A stretch of DNA of 64,000 nucleotides, from contig NC_069126.1 in NCBI RefSeq assembly GCF_026914265.1, forward strand, positions 76,635,232 to 76,699,231, given 5' to 3'. The notes under the pieces are model-generated. The model was given only the letters and a program-made list of their open reading frames with translations. It made no database searches and had not been told where the DNA came from. This document shows, piece after piece, positions 36,596 to 50,100 of the stretch. The stretch comes from Mya arenaria (Eukaryota; Mollusca; Bivalvia; Myida; Myidae). The first letter of the stretch is position 1. Each line of letters begins with the position of its first letter. The translations under genes were made by a program, and so were the position numbers.

Positions 36596-36969
36596 AGTGA
36601 CTCCCTTATTCAAAATCAATACATACACATGTAAAACAAACATGAATTTTGAGTGATAAACCTTAAACTACTTACTTAATAATGCATTTTGGAAAAAAAT
36701 AGGTACTGGTAACAATATTGTAACCTAGCTTGTACTTAATGGCTGAACACGCAAAAATATTAAATGATTGGTGAGTGCTAAAAAATTTAGTTCGATCTAC
36801 TTTTGTCTCATAAGGTAGAAATACCGTGTTTTCTGCACCTTTCTTTCAAATTTAACTCGGTGTCCTTCATAAGAGCCATTGTTTTCGACATTTATTCATC
36901 CCTTTTGGTATATTTAAACATTTCAACGGTATTAATTGTGGTAAATCTGTCTTGGGAAAGAGTGCATCT
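36596..36969. mobile_element. TTAA-flanked MITE, family A copy 2
   Basis: Flanked by TTAA at 36592-36595 and 36970-36973. Ends AGTGACTCCCTT and AAGAGTGCATCT are imperfect inverted repeats. Body homologous to 19036-19405 in the same orientation. It lies about 240 bp past the tetraspanin stop codon, so it may mark or sit in the 3'UTR. Confidence 0.75.
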
Positions 36970-36973
36970 TTAA

Positions 36974-37562
36974 GGAATGATAACTTAAAAATTCAATTAA
37001 GGATGATAAAATATCATCTGAGTGACCATTGTTGGTAGATTTGCAAATAAAAGTGGTCTAATAATTGCGATATTTTGTCACGTCTTAGCAGTATTTTTTC
37101 ATTTGTAGAAAATGGGAAAATAAAGCTACAGTTCTGGAATCAACGAGTGAGCTAGATATAGTTGTATTTGTCAAGTTCCCACCTTGTGGGGAAAGCAGGC
37201 TGTCACCAGTCCGCTACATATGCCCCAAAAGTAGAAACCCAAACCCCTTCTACCCACCTAACACATGAACAAACGACTTGGGACTTGGTTAGATATATCA
37301 AGACGTCGTGTCGGCAGGGAATGAGAATTACTAGAATCAGTGAAATTCATGAAACCTGAACATCTTTTCTCTGCATTATATTTTCACAATATTGGTAAGA
37401 TACACATATTTAAAGGTTTCAACTCCTGTATTCTGAAAAATGACAAGAGTTCTTGATACAAATGGAGGAACTAATTACAATTAATAGACCTCAAGTCTAA
37501 CAAAGTCTAACACCATTGACTTCACGTGTCATTCCTCATGCCAAGATGGTGAGGTTGTACAT
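36974..37562. other. intergenic, no feature recognised
   Basis: Between the tetraspanin and the poly(A) polymerase genes. No gene, RNA or repeat copy could be recognised. Confidence 0.4.
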
Positions 37563-37563
37563 G

Positions 37564-37565
<2 letters not shown>

Positions 37566-37656
<91 letters not shown>

Positions 37657-37658
37657 TA
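37566..37658. repeat. (TA)n microsatellite, about 45 units
   Basis: Uninterrupted TA dinucleotides over about 90 bp with one CATATA break at the right edge. It lies about 530 bp upstream of the MTPAP start codon and can extrude a cruciform. Confidence 0.97.
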
Positions 37659-38187
37659 GTACTTAGTGATTGAGATAGATATAAATCATAATGTTTTACC
37701 AACCCGGGCATAAATCTATAACACGTTTTCCGTAGGTTTATAGAGACTTATCAGTCAAGTAAAACCGTTAAGTTTCACTGTTTCAAACCGTGAGATTGAA
37801 GTTGAGCCCGTTCTCTCAGTTGATTGATATGTAATCCGGGTTGATGGTTCTGGTCGAGTAACTATAAGAAACAAAAAGCTTTTGAAGGAATACACACCCG
37901 TTCGCACATCACCGTATTAGCTATGAAAACGGTCAGGAATGATACAGACACAACTGGTTAACACTATAACAAAAACTGGCGCAATGATTTGTAAGCATGC
38001 CATTAATTCATATAATCACATAGTAATGAACGATGGAATTGGACAGAAACATTTAAATATGCCAATTGAAATATTCACAAGCGTGGCCTCCGGATAATAA
38101 GGGGAGATCACTGCGTTAAATCGTTTAACTTAATATTGTACTGTTTAACCGACATCGATAGGGTGTTGCTTTTAAGAAAAAACAAAG

Positions 38188-41100
38188 ATGGCAGCGCCCA
38201 TGCAATATGTGAAACTAAACTATCTAACAAAATACTTTCAGAATAGATCTTTAAATTTCCAACATTTATTGTTTGGCCAAAGAAAGAATTATTACTCAAG
38301 AGGTTTGTTTAATATTGTTATATTTTAGAATATTTAATATTGCACAGCTTTTACTTATCAACCCCTAAATGCACAGAAACTTGAATGTATGATGCAGATC
38401 CAAACAGCTACCCCTGGCTTGCTTTAAATAGTTGCTTGTGGCCCCAGCTGGGTAAAATCAGTCTTGATCCTGAAAATGAAAAAATACAACATTTTATGTG
38501 CTGCTAATCACGTCTTGGGGCACAATAAAACTATTAATCATGATTTTTTGACGATATTTCAACATTCTATAAAATCTAAAAATCCACTAGGGTTATATAA
38601 TTGACAAGAGAAGAAATTTCCATTCATGTGAACTCTACCAGAGGTAGGTAAAATATACCGCTTTTGAGACCCTTCTAACGCAATACCGCCTTCCCGTCGA
38701 AATCTACCTATATTGAAAGCTCTTTTAAAAAACCTCAAAAGTATATTAAAATGGCCTTAAACTTACTTTTAAAAACCTCAAAATTCTATCTACCATGCTA
38801 AAGTACCATATTAATTTGTCACTTTAAAGAACATGGTGCAATAAACAACTTGTCAAATCACTTCACACTTCAGCCAAGATCGTTGCTTAGGCCAAAAAAA
38901 AAAATAGGTCTGTTTCCGGTCGCCCGACCGACCCTCTTATTTCCGCGCCGACCCTATACTTTTTATTGGTGTAAAAGTTAACTGCGCGCATATTTAGTAC
39001 TTTTCGGTACTTTCTTTCCGTTAATTTTCTTATCTTTGGTCTCATTTCGAATTCGGTAATTTGATAAGCAGTCTATTAAAATGGCGGCACCCATGTCGAG
39101 TTCGTCAGTGTTGGGACTGAAATTGAAACGTTGCTCCCACAATAAAACCGATAAAAATATTTTAGTAAGCCTGCCAAACAATAAAAATATTGAAGATGTT
39201 TGGCATATCTACCATGATACGAACGTTGGTAAATCGAGCGTGACGATAAAATGCTCTACGGAAATGTCTGGTGCAACAAACTTTGATGTTGAAGGTATAG
39301 TGTTTGTATTTTGGCAAACCATATATTTTTCGTTCAAATTTCAAAATAATGGCCATGTTTTTAAGATATCACCTGCAATGAATTACTGTGTCTTATCAAC
39401 TAAACTTGTATTTGTCTTTTTGTCACTGTCATATTCTGCTATTAATGTTAATTCTGCAAAGCTTGTGAAAATAAGTTTGTTCTGGTACTTCGTTGGAATG
39501 AGCTTCGGTAGGAAATTATTCGGCCTGAAAACACTTGTAGGACTTTTATTTAATATAAAATTTAAAATAATTCCCAAATTGTATTAAATTTCCTTGGTAC
39601 AATTTTTAAAGGAGTTAAATGTTGATTTTTCTCAGCATAAAGTGAAGTAGCCAGCTTGTGGATGTGTAATTAGAACTGGCATGTGTTCACAAAACATTTA
39701 TGGATCTCAATTGAGTTTGAGTATGAAATTTTGATATCAGTGTTACCAAACCTCAGGTTTAAACTCCAAATAAGTCAGATAACCAGTACCTAATTATCAC
39801 TTTCAAATAGTTAGTGTCTTAAATTTAGTACTAAACATATTTTTGAGATTTAAATAAGAAATTAAGTTTCATACTCTTAATTCAGTTGAGAATGGAAACG
39901 CTTTGTGAACACGGGTCAGGTGTACTTCGGAGATCATTGAAGTGACAAAAACAGCTTCTGACAATGTTTGGAATTTTAATATTCTATCAAATATAAGAAT
40001 AGCATTATAGCACAAATGTGAAATTGGTAAATATGAAAAATTGACAAATCTGAGGCACTCTTTTTCGACATCTGTCATACAGACAAACATGTTCAACAAT
40101 ACATGCATTTATATTCTAGAAAATGTATATCTATACATTATAATTAATACACATTATACAGTTATTAATAAATGAATGGACTTGTATTTACATTTTATGC
40201 TTTAGTACCTTTTAAAATTGTCTCATACGCAGTTAATATGGTTGTTTTTGAATAAAAGTCAGCCGCCTTCTATTCTAGATCACTTCCCCCCCCCCAAAAA
40301 AAAAAAAAAAATGCCTACCTACCTACCCTCTTTTTTTTGGGAAGGAGACCTGAAACGAACCTATTTTGTTTGGCCTTAAAGTTACCAGTACTGTACAAAA
40401 GACCACAAATCAGCATTCTTTGTTAATTATTCAATTTATCAAAGACATTATAAAACTGTCAAAACATTAAAGAAAACAACAAAGGTGTTATTAATTATCT
40501 ACAGTGAATAAAAGTTTACGACATTTTGGCGGGAAAATTAACATACACAGTTCTGCAGTCGTCTGCACTTTCACTCCGACCTGTTATGGCAGTCTGATTT
40601 GATTTTTTAGCAGCTCTTCTGAATATAAACTTGTTTTTACAAGTCAGAGGTAATATGCCATCTGTGTCTCAATCAAAAACAGTTAAACACTGACATTTGA
40701 CAAGTATTTTAACCCTGACATATTTTATGCGTATTTTCCGAAAATCTAAAAATAATAACAAACATCAAGTTTTTGTTTACATTGTTTTCATCATTGTTTT
40801 TGACTGAAAATTAAAGGAAATAGAAATTCTACCGTTTTTAGACCTAAATCTACCTCTCTGTCATTGCCAAAGGTTCACATGTCTGAATTTCCCAAACACA
40901 CTTCGTCATGAAAACGGTTAACGTCCAGTTCAGACATAAATATTACAGCTAATATACTAATCCTAAGCATATCACTGCATTATGCGCAAAGAATAAACTT
41001 TTTTTTTTCATCGAAATGACACAACAATCTTATCTGTTATTCCAAATTGTAGCAGGAATCTGATTAAAAGTATACACACTATTGCCAAAATTTTGCCGTA

Positions 41101-44100
41101 TGCAGGTCTTTTTCCAATAATTCTACTGCTGTTAAGATACCATCAGGATCATTTCAGGCGTTGTCTTGGGTGTTCCACATCTTTATGAAAAACCCATATA
41201 TCACAAAGTGAAATATATTACTCTATATTGCATGTAAACTAAATGAGAAACATTATCAATAATGACTATTAATTTATGATATTTTTTTATTTTCAGATTC
41301 CAAAAGAACAGCAAATACAATCACAGAACACAAGGTATTACATCTGACAGAAAGTCTTTATATCTTAGAGTGAATAAACATGTGCACAATCACAAGTGAT
41401 TACCGTTATGTTTTTCAAGGCTTCACTTTCAAAGATTGACCATTTTGACATTATTATTTTTATTTTTTGTCTTAAAATGTGCCAATTTTTGCGTAAATGT
41501 CTGGAAATCAGTGATGCAAGACTGCTGACAAAAGACCAGATCACAGTTTTTTTATATTTACGTTCAAGAATTAATGTTTTATGGCTAAAAGCATTACTAA
41601 AACTTTAAGAAAAACTTAATTTTATGCAGTTTCCCAAACGATTGAAATCTGTTCCATTGTGAGTTATATGAATTTATTGAATGCATCAATACCAAAATTA
41701 TCTGATTTTGAGACAAAAACTAAAAAAATGACGAAACTGTCAATCTGCAAGAGCTCAGCTTTAAAATACTTGTAAAATTGAAATGCTTAAAACCAAAAAC
41801 CTTTGTTACTGACGTTATATTCTCACCTTCAATTATAATTCATACAACAAATTGCTTTGTAACATTTAAAAAAAAAAATTGGGGGAAGTATATAACTCCC
41901 TAAAAATGTGCTAAAACTTCCAAATTGAGTCATTGTAAGTACACAAACTTTAATTTTTTAAGAGAAAACTCCCAAAAGTGAAGGCTTGGTTCTTCAAATA
42001 TGAATGCCTTGTGTCACATTTCTCACAGAGGAATATCTATCAAAGTTTTTTTGAATGTTAAAGTATTTGTGTTACTATGGCGACAGGGACTGCAAAGTTT
42101 CACTAAAAAAATAGGTTAGTGGCTTTTATGGTCTTTGCAGAAATAAAAAGAATGGATTAAAAGTGACTTTAGGTTGGTCACACTAAAATAGACAGCTGGC
42201 AAAATGAATATTTCGTAAATTTTAAAATCCAATCAGTTTTTATTTGTACTAGCTTATTTAAATTTATTTTTCGTTTATAGCAACTATAATGATTTTTTTA
42301 TTGTTCTCGGTAAAAAGAAATTAGAATGTACATTTTTTCCATATCAAAATTGTGATGTGAGCGTTAGAAACAAAACCTTATTCATGAAGACTCAATCACA
42401 GTTATATTAACAAAAAAGGGAAACTTGATTTACTGGTGTTGGTTGTTTCAGTTCCAGCCATATTATGACTACCTAAGACGGAATCGCAGAATGTCCAGCA
42501 ACTCTTTGCTTGTGGCATTCAACACCTACGAGAACGTGGGAATAGCAGACATAATTAAGAAATTGCGGCAGAAATATCCTGTGATACACTGGACTGTTGT
42601 GGATCATGATGCGGGATCTAACCTGGTATGACATAAAAACAATCTTTATGCATATAATTCTATCTTGTATTTTCTGTAATAAGATAAAAATAATTCTTTT
42701 TGGTGCTTGTTATGGTTAACTCAGAAAGAAAGTCAAGAATATTCAAGTTGGCAGTAACTTTTAATATTTTACTTGTCTGGATTGATGAGCCATTTTCTCC
42801 TCTTTGTTATAGGTTTTAGTCCACTTGCACAAAGATAAGTTCTCATTAAAGGAGAGGATGGCAGAAGAATGGCTTATCAGCACAAACAGATCTGGGTTTG
42901 TTGCAAAGACTAATAATCAGGTTATGGACCAGACATTTGTGAACCATCTCAGGGAGCAGATTGGAAAGTGTGAAAATGTATGCTTAACATTTGGGTTATC
43001 TAATACTGTCTCAATTAATGACTTTTTTCTCTTAAAAATGTGTCTTTGAGGATAATGATGATACTCAATGCAATAAAATCTTACTTTTCATTGAAGATTT
43101 TGAAGTTTGGAAACCAAAATTTCCACAGATGTAATACTTATTCATGTTCTTAAAAAAGGTTTGTTTTGTGTAGGAAGTTTGTCTTGTATTTAAACTTAAA
43201 TTCACTGTCAGATGTACTTCTAAGCTTTTTATTTCAGCTCGCTATTGGCAATGATGTTCAATTTTCTTGCTCGGTGACCCTTTAATTTTTGGTATCATTT
43301 GAAAGGGTGTTGCTTACAGTTTAATCTGTTTATATTACTGAAAACACCATACAGGTGAAATTATTGCAATTAATATTTTCAGCCCCTCTTACAGGGAGGG
43401 GATATAGATTTTCCCTTGTATGTCTGTGAGTAATTCTGTCCTCGCCAAAGTATTGGTGAATAAGGGTTGAGTTCATTAGGGTTAGGAGTTTATTTGGTTA
43501 TATGTGCTATTGGACCCCCCCCATAAAACATGTTTTTATGGGGGGTTAAAAGAAGGAAAAAACACATATACAAGAAGTGTTGACGCGTCTGTCTGTGATT
43601 CCATCTGTAAATACTATGTGAACTTGTGTCATTCATAACTCCATAACTATTTGACCAAGAGTGTTGACATCTTAGAAGTGTTGTTGAGATGATGAAGATG
43701 TGCACCTGGCATTTTGCAGCTGCACACAGTAAGGGGAGAGTTATGGCCCTTCATTTACCAAAGATTGGCATTTCTGGTCTTGTGTCGCTCAAACAGCTGC
43801 ACACAGTAAGGGGAGAGTTATGGCCCTTCATTTACCAAAGATTGGCATTTCTGGTCTTGTGTCGCTCAAACAGCTGCACACAGTAAGGGGAGAGTTATGG
43901 CCCTTCATTTACCAAAGATTGGCATTTCTGGTCTTGTGTCGCTCAAACAGCTGCACACAGTAAGGGGAGAGTTATGGCCCTTCATTTACCAAAGATTGGC
44001 ATTTCTGGTCTTGTGTCGCTCAAACAGCTGCACACAGTAAGAGGAGAGTTATGGCCCTTCATTTACCAAAGATTGGCATTTCTGGTCTTGTGTCGCTCAA

Positions 44101-47100
44101 ACAGCTGCACACAGTAAGGGGAGAGTTATGGCCCTTCATTTACCAAAGATTGGCATTTCTGGTCTTGTCGCTCAAACAGCTGCACACAGTAAGGGGAGAG
44201 TTATGGCCCTTCATTTACCAAAGATTGGCATTTCTGGTCTTGTATCGCTCAAACAGCTGCACACAGTAAGGGGAGAGTTATGGCCCTTAATTTACCAAAG
44301 ATTGACATTTCTGGTCTTGTGTCGCTCCAAAACTATGTGACCAAGACTCATGAAAGCTTAGGGAAATGTTGTTGGGTTGATCAAGTTGTGCACCTGGGGT
44401 ATTCTTTCAATCTATACTTAGTAAAACTAGAGTTATGGTCTTTGAATTAGCAAAAATTAGCATTCTGTGTCATTTAAAACTGCATAACTATTTTATCTAG
44501 AGTCATGAAACTTGGGAAAATATTGTTCAGGTGATGAAGTTGTGCACCTGGGGTTTGTTTGCCGCTGCACATAGTATATTAAGAATTATTGCCCTTGAAT
44601 AAGACGAAATTGGCATTTGTGGTCATTAGTCATGCACTCATGAGACCTTTCAGGAAGGTATTGATGTAATGAAGTTGTAGAACTAATAATTTTGATGCAC
44701 AGTTATGGAGAATAGACAAAATAATGGCCCTTGCTTCAAACTTGGCATGTGGGGGCAGCTGTGTTATATGGACACAGTTCTAGTTTTTCTTTATTTCAAC
44801 TACAATCAGAAGTGAAATGAGATATTTTACATCTAATAAGGCCAAAAAAAAATTCTTTCCAATAAAATAAGTTGGTATCATATTTACATATTCCTATTCT
44901 ACACCTTGTACATTTCAAATAGTATCAAAACAATTCAGGGTCACCCAGCATCAAAATTGAACATTAATGTACATAGCGTTCCTTAATTAATTACTAGAGT
45001 GTTTAATTTCAGAGTCCTCTTTAGCATTTCTTTGGTGTTGTTTATTTCAAACATTTCCATCAAGTTTGTATGTTTAAAAAAGGGATGAAAACAGATGCGA
45101 ATCATGAATTTTAAACCTTTTAATTCAAAACTTTATCAGAATTGAGTTTCTTTCTGGCTAAAGGACATTGGAAGCTGTCTATAGGACTATTTTTCAATGT
45201 TGATTTTTAAGCAATTAAAGGTAAACATGATATATGTGCATATTTTTTCAAGTTACCTTTTTTCATGCCTATGCTGCACATACAATGTAGGTCAGTTTTT
45301 GTGTGTGTTTTTTTCTGCGTCCTTGAACAAACTTTTATTTTCATTTAAAACACTCTTGGTATATTTCATTTATCTGTAAAGAGATATAGTTTTAAAGAAA
45401 TAACCTTATTATTCATCAACACTTTTATAAACATGCCATGGTTTATGAAATAAAACATATGAAGTTGAATTAATGTAGATTTCTACATGATGTTCCAGTT
45501 TTCTATGAGTTTAAAATATTAAAATATCCGATCACATGTACAAAACTTAGTTTATTTATGAATGTGATAAGATAACTTCATTTTTCATTATAATGGTAGG
45601 AAAATTAAAATAGATTGTGTCTTAGTTTCTTAAAGATGTCTAGTTTCAGGCAAAACGTTTTTGAACTACTTAGTCGTGTCATGGTATGAACTATTATTGT
45701 TTTCTTATATAAATGTGTCCCGCACAGTGACGTTGTATTTTAAGCAGCTGCTTTGAAATACCGTAGCAAGAAAAATCATGTATAATGTATAATACTTTTT
45801 TTCTTTTTAGGTTTCTTTGCAGCTCAATGTAGTTTATGATGCTGTGAAAATGCCAGCGTCAAGTTTAGAGTTTCATTTCTTTCTTACCGTCCTTCTTGAA
45901 AGATGCATACAACAGGTATGATCAATCCTAATGTTAGTTTTGTTCAATTTAGCTTCATTGTTAAGATAGCTGTAAGCTGATATAAATCCCTGTGGAGTCA
46001 ATTTCATGAGTAGAAACCAGCACTGATGATCATTTCATGGGTAGAAACCAGCATTGATGATTATTTCATGATCATTTCATGGGTAGAAACCAGCACTGAT
46101 GATCATTTCATGGGTAGAAACGAGCACTGATGATCAATGGGTAGAAACCAGCACTGATGATCATTTCATGAGTAGAAACCAGCACTGATGATCATTTCAT
46201 GGGTAGAAACCAGCACTGATGATCATTTCATGAGTAGAAACCAGCACTGATGATCATTTCATGAGTAGAAACCAGCACTGATGATCATTTCATGCGTAGA
46301 AACCAGCACTGATGATCATTTCATGGGTAGAAACCAGCACTGATGATCATTTCATGGGTAGAAACCAGCACTGATGATCATTTCATGGGTAGAAACCAGC
46401 ACTGATGATCATTTCATGGGTAGAAACCAGCACTGATGATCATTTCATGGGTAGAAACCAGCACTGATGATCATTTCATGGGTAAAAACCAGCACTGATG
46501 ATCATTTCATGGGTAGAAACCAGCACTGATGATCATTTCATGGGTAAAAACCAGCACTGATGATCATTTCATGGGTAAAAACCAGCACTGATGATCACTT
46601 CATGGGTAGAAACCAGCACTGATGATCATTTCATGGGTAGAAACCAGCACTGATGTCCATTTCATGGGTAGAAACCAGCACTGATGATCATTTCATGGGT
46701 AGAAACCAGCACTGATGTCCATTTCATGGGTAAAAACCAGCACTGATGTCCATTTCATGGGTAAAAACCAGCATAATGATTGATGATCATTTCATGGGTA
46801 AAAACCAGCACTGATGTCCATTTCATGGGTAAAAACCAGCACTGATGTCCATTTCATGGGTAAAAATCAGCATTGATGTCCATTTCATGGGTAAAAACCA
46901 GCAATGATGTCCGTTTTATGGGTAGAAACCAGCACTGATGATCATTTCATGGGTAGAAACCAGTACTGATGATCATTTCATGGGTAAAAACCAGTACTGA
47001 AGACCATTTTATGGGTAAAATCAGTACTGATGTCCATTTGGAGATGCCAAGCTAACTTTTCCCTGCTGGGACTCGAACCTAAGACTTCTTGGATGAGGGT

Positions 47101-50100
47101 GAACACCTAAATATCTTCTTGTTAAAAGTTTCATCTATGATTGATCAAACAGAAAACATTAAAGAACCAAACTGTTGTGTACCAGCACTGCAGCACTGTT
47201 TAGTATTCACTGGAATTAGAAACCCATGGACCTTTGTGTGGAAGTGGAAGTAAAAGTTGATTGTTTCCAATTAATCTTAAATTCAAAATTATTTACCTCT
47301 GACACTATGCTGACTTCATACTATTTTTTAAGTTCCAAAGCAGGGCATAGTAAACGGTATTGTTGGTCATGACCGAATTGTAATTTTGTCATGCATGGAG
47401 GGTTTTTAAATTTAATTGGCACATGTGTTCGGATTCATAAAAAAGATGTGTCACCTTCAAGACCCATGTCCCCACCTCTAACTACATCACTCCTCCATAA
47501 TTACTTTCAATCATCATTAGGGCGAGCATATGCTTGTAGTTCATGATAGCTCCTCCTGAAACTCGGCATAATAGTACATGTACATATTATTGCATAATCT
47601 ATTGAACTGTATGGCACTTTGTCTCTGTGACAGCTCTTGTTTCATTGAGACATGCTGTTACTTCACTGAAATAAAATTTGTAATATTTTATCAAGTTATA
47701 AGAAGATTAATAATAATCTGTATTTCTAGTCTTGCAACATTCCGAACCTCAAGGTGATATGCTTTGGCTCTGTGCCAAGTGGGACTGCACTCCGGGGCTC
47801 CTCCGACCTCGATATCGTACTCTTTGATGGTGGAGAAACCAATGTTCCGGTAGGAATTTACTTCATTCAACCTGAACTACAATTTATACAATTTTTTTTA
47901 CCAGGGATGCGATTTGTCTGGGGATTTCTGCCAACCTGTTGCTCGTGGTTGTTACCATATTTGTTGTTAGTATATGCACCCCAGTTTCTAATAAACTTGG
48001 AAGTCTGGACAGTCCTCAAAAAAGCATCTAAAACATACTTTTTCTTCTGGGTGCTTCACCCCATTGAAGGCCTTCTTTTGGCCCCAAAATCCTCACTGAA
48101 ATGGCTCTTCAACTGAAAGATCAATCACATCCCTGTCAAGCATTTCGAGGGGTGAAAGCGAAAAAGGTTCTATCTGCTTCTTTATTTAATGTCACTTAGA
48201 ACCTTTTTGCATTCACCCCTCGATTTACATGTACCAACACAAGAAAGTCAGCATATTAATGACTAGTTGTGATAATCATAAAAAATACATAGCTTTTTGT
48301 CAGTGGTTCTAAATTATAGGATTAGTAAACCTTAAGTGTCTGGCTCAGTGTCACTCAAATAAACTTGCATAGGATCTTACCTAGGAAGTGTCTGGTTCGG
48401 TGACTCACAACTGAACCCACATAGGTTGAGGTCAGCAATTTAATAATGAAAGAGTTTCAAATAGTGTTTTTGCTTCCATAAAATAGCAAGAAGGGTTACA
48501 TGTATGATGTAAATTGCCAGATTATAAATGCCCTGTTTAAAAGCCTGTATGAATTTTTTAAGGAAATGTACATATATATCGATGTCACTTTTAATGTAAT
48601 TCCATAGTTTGTTTGGACTGCATTTCAGGTTTTGATGAAATTGCACAAAGTTCTGAAGAGGAGTGTTTTGTGCAAGAATGTCATGTATATTCGACATGCC
48701 AGATGTCCCATACTCCATATGGACTTCACTCAATACAACATAAATGTGGATATCAGTTTGAACAATATGTAAGATAAAGCTACATTTGTAATATCACAAA
48801 ATAATTTTAAATCTCATTTAAGGCAATATATACATAAAGTACATAACTACATCACAATGAGACATTTATGATACAAAGTAATTAAGTTCTCTCTGGATGG
48901 AAGATCATTGTTTGTATATGTCCTCTGACCATAGCTCATTGTTTGCAAATGTCCTCTGACCTAAGCCCATTGTTTGCTAATGTCCTCTGACCTAAGCTCA
49001 TTGTGTGCTAATGTCCTCTGACCTAAGCTCATTGTTTGCTAATGTCCTCTGACCTAAGCTCATTGTTTGCTAATGTCCTCTGACCTAAGCTCATTGTTTG
49101 CTAATGTCCTCTGACCTAAGCTCATTGTTTGCTAATGTCCTCTGACCTTAGCTCATTGTTTGCAAATGTCCTCTGACCTAAGCTCATTGTTTGCAAATAT
49201 TCTCTGACCAAATGTTCTTTGACCTAATAGCATTGTTTGAAAATTTCCTTTTACTTTTGCTTATTGTTTGTAAATGTTCTCTCACCTTAGCTCACTGTTT
49301 GCAAATGTCCTCTGACCTTAGCTCATTGTTTACAAATGTCCTCTGACCAAATGTTCTTTGACCTAATAGCATTGTTTGCAAATTTCCTTTTACTTTTGCT
49401 TATTGTTTGTAAATGTTCTCTCACCTTAGCTCACTGTTTGCAAATGTCCTCTGACCTTAGCTCATTGTTTGCAATTTTTTCTGACCATAGCCTGACTGTA
49501 GCTCATAGTGTGCAATTATTTTCTGACTGCAGGTCATTGTTTGCAATGTCCTCTAACCATAGCTAATTGTTTGCACATTTCCTTTGACCATAGGGTATTG
49601 TTTGCAAATGTTCGCTGACTATAGCTCATTGTTTGCAAATGTTCACTGACCATAGCTCATTGTTTGCAAATGTCCTCTAACCATAGCTCATTGTTTGCAA
49701 ATGTTCTTTGACCATAGGGTATTGTTTGCAAATGTTCACTGACCATAGCTCATTGTTTGCAAATGTTCGCTGACTATAGCTCATTGTTTGCAAATGTTCA
49801 CTGACCATAGCTCATTGTTTGCAAATATTCGCTGTCATTGTTTGCCCTTTTCTTCAGGCCATAGCTCAATGTTTGCACGTCTCCTCTGACCGAAGCTCAT
49901 TGTTTGCAAATGTCTTCAGGCAATAGTTTGTTGTTTGCAAATGCTGTTTAACAGTGGCTTATTTTTTGCAAATGTTCTCTTACTGAAGCTAGATGAAAGT
50001 CATGGGTTGCAAATGTTATTAACTGTTGATCATTGTTTGCAAATATTCTCTGACCATATCAAACTGTCTATTAAAAATGTATGCCATCAAAAATTGGATA

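Noticed and set aside
39081-39294. First exon of MTPAP
   Set aside because: It splices in phase to exon 2, but it lies inside a TIR-bounded element and lacks a clear mitochondrial targeting character. The exon at 38188-38302 fits the targeting signal, phase and total length better. Kept as a possible alternative exon.
43689-44340. Short frames with MALHLPKIGISGL repeats
   Set aside because: They follow the 77-bp intron repeat only.
48440-48733. 97-codon minus-strand frame
   Set aside because: Antisense shadow of MTPAP exon 7.
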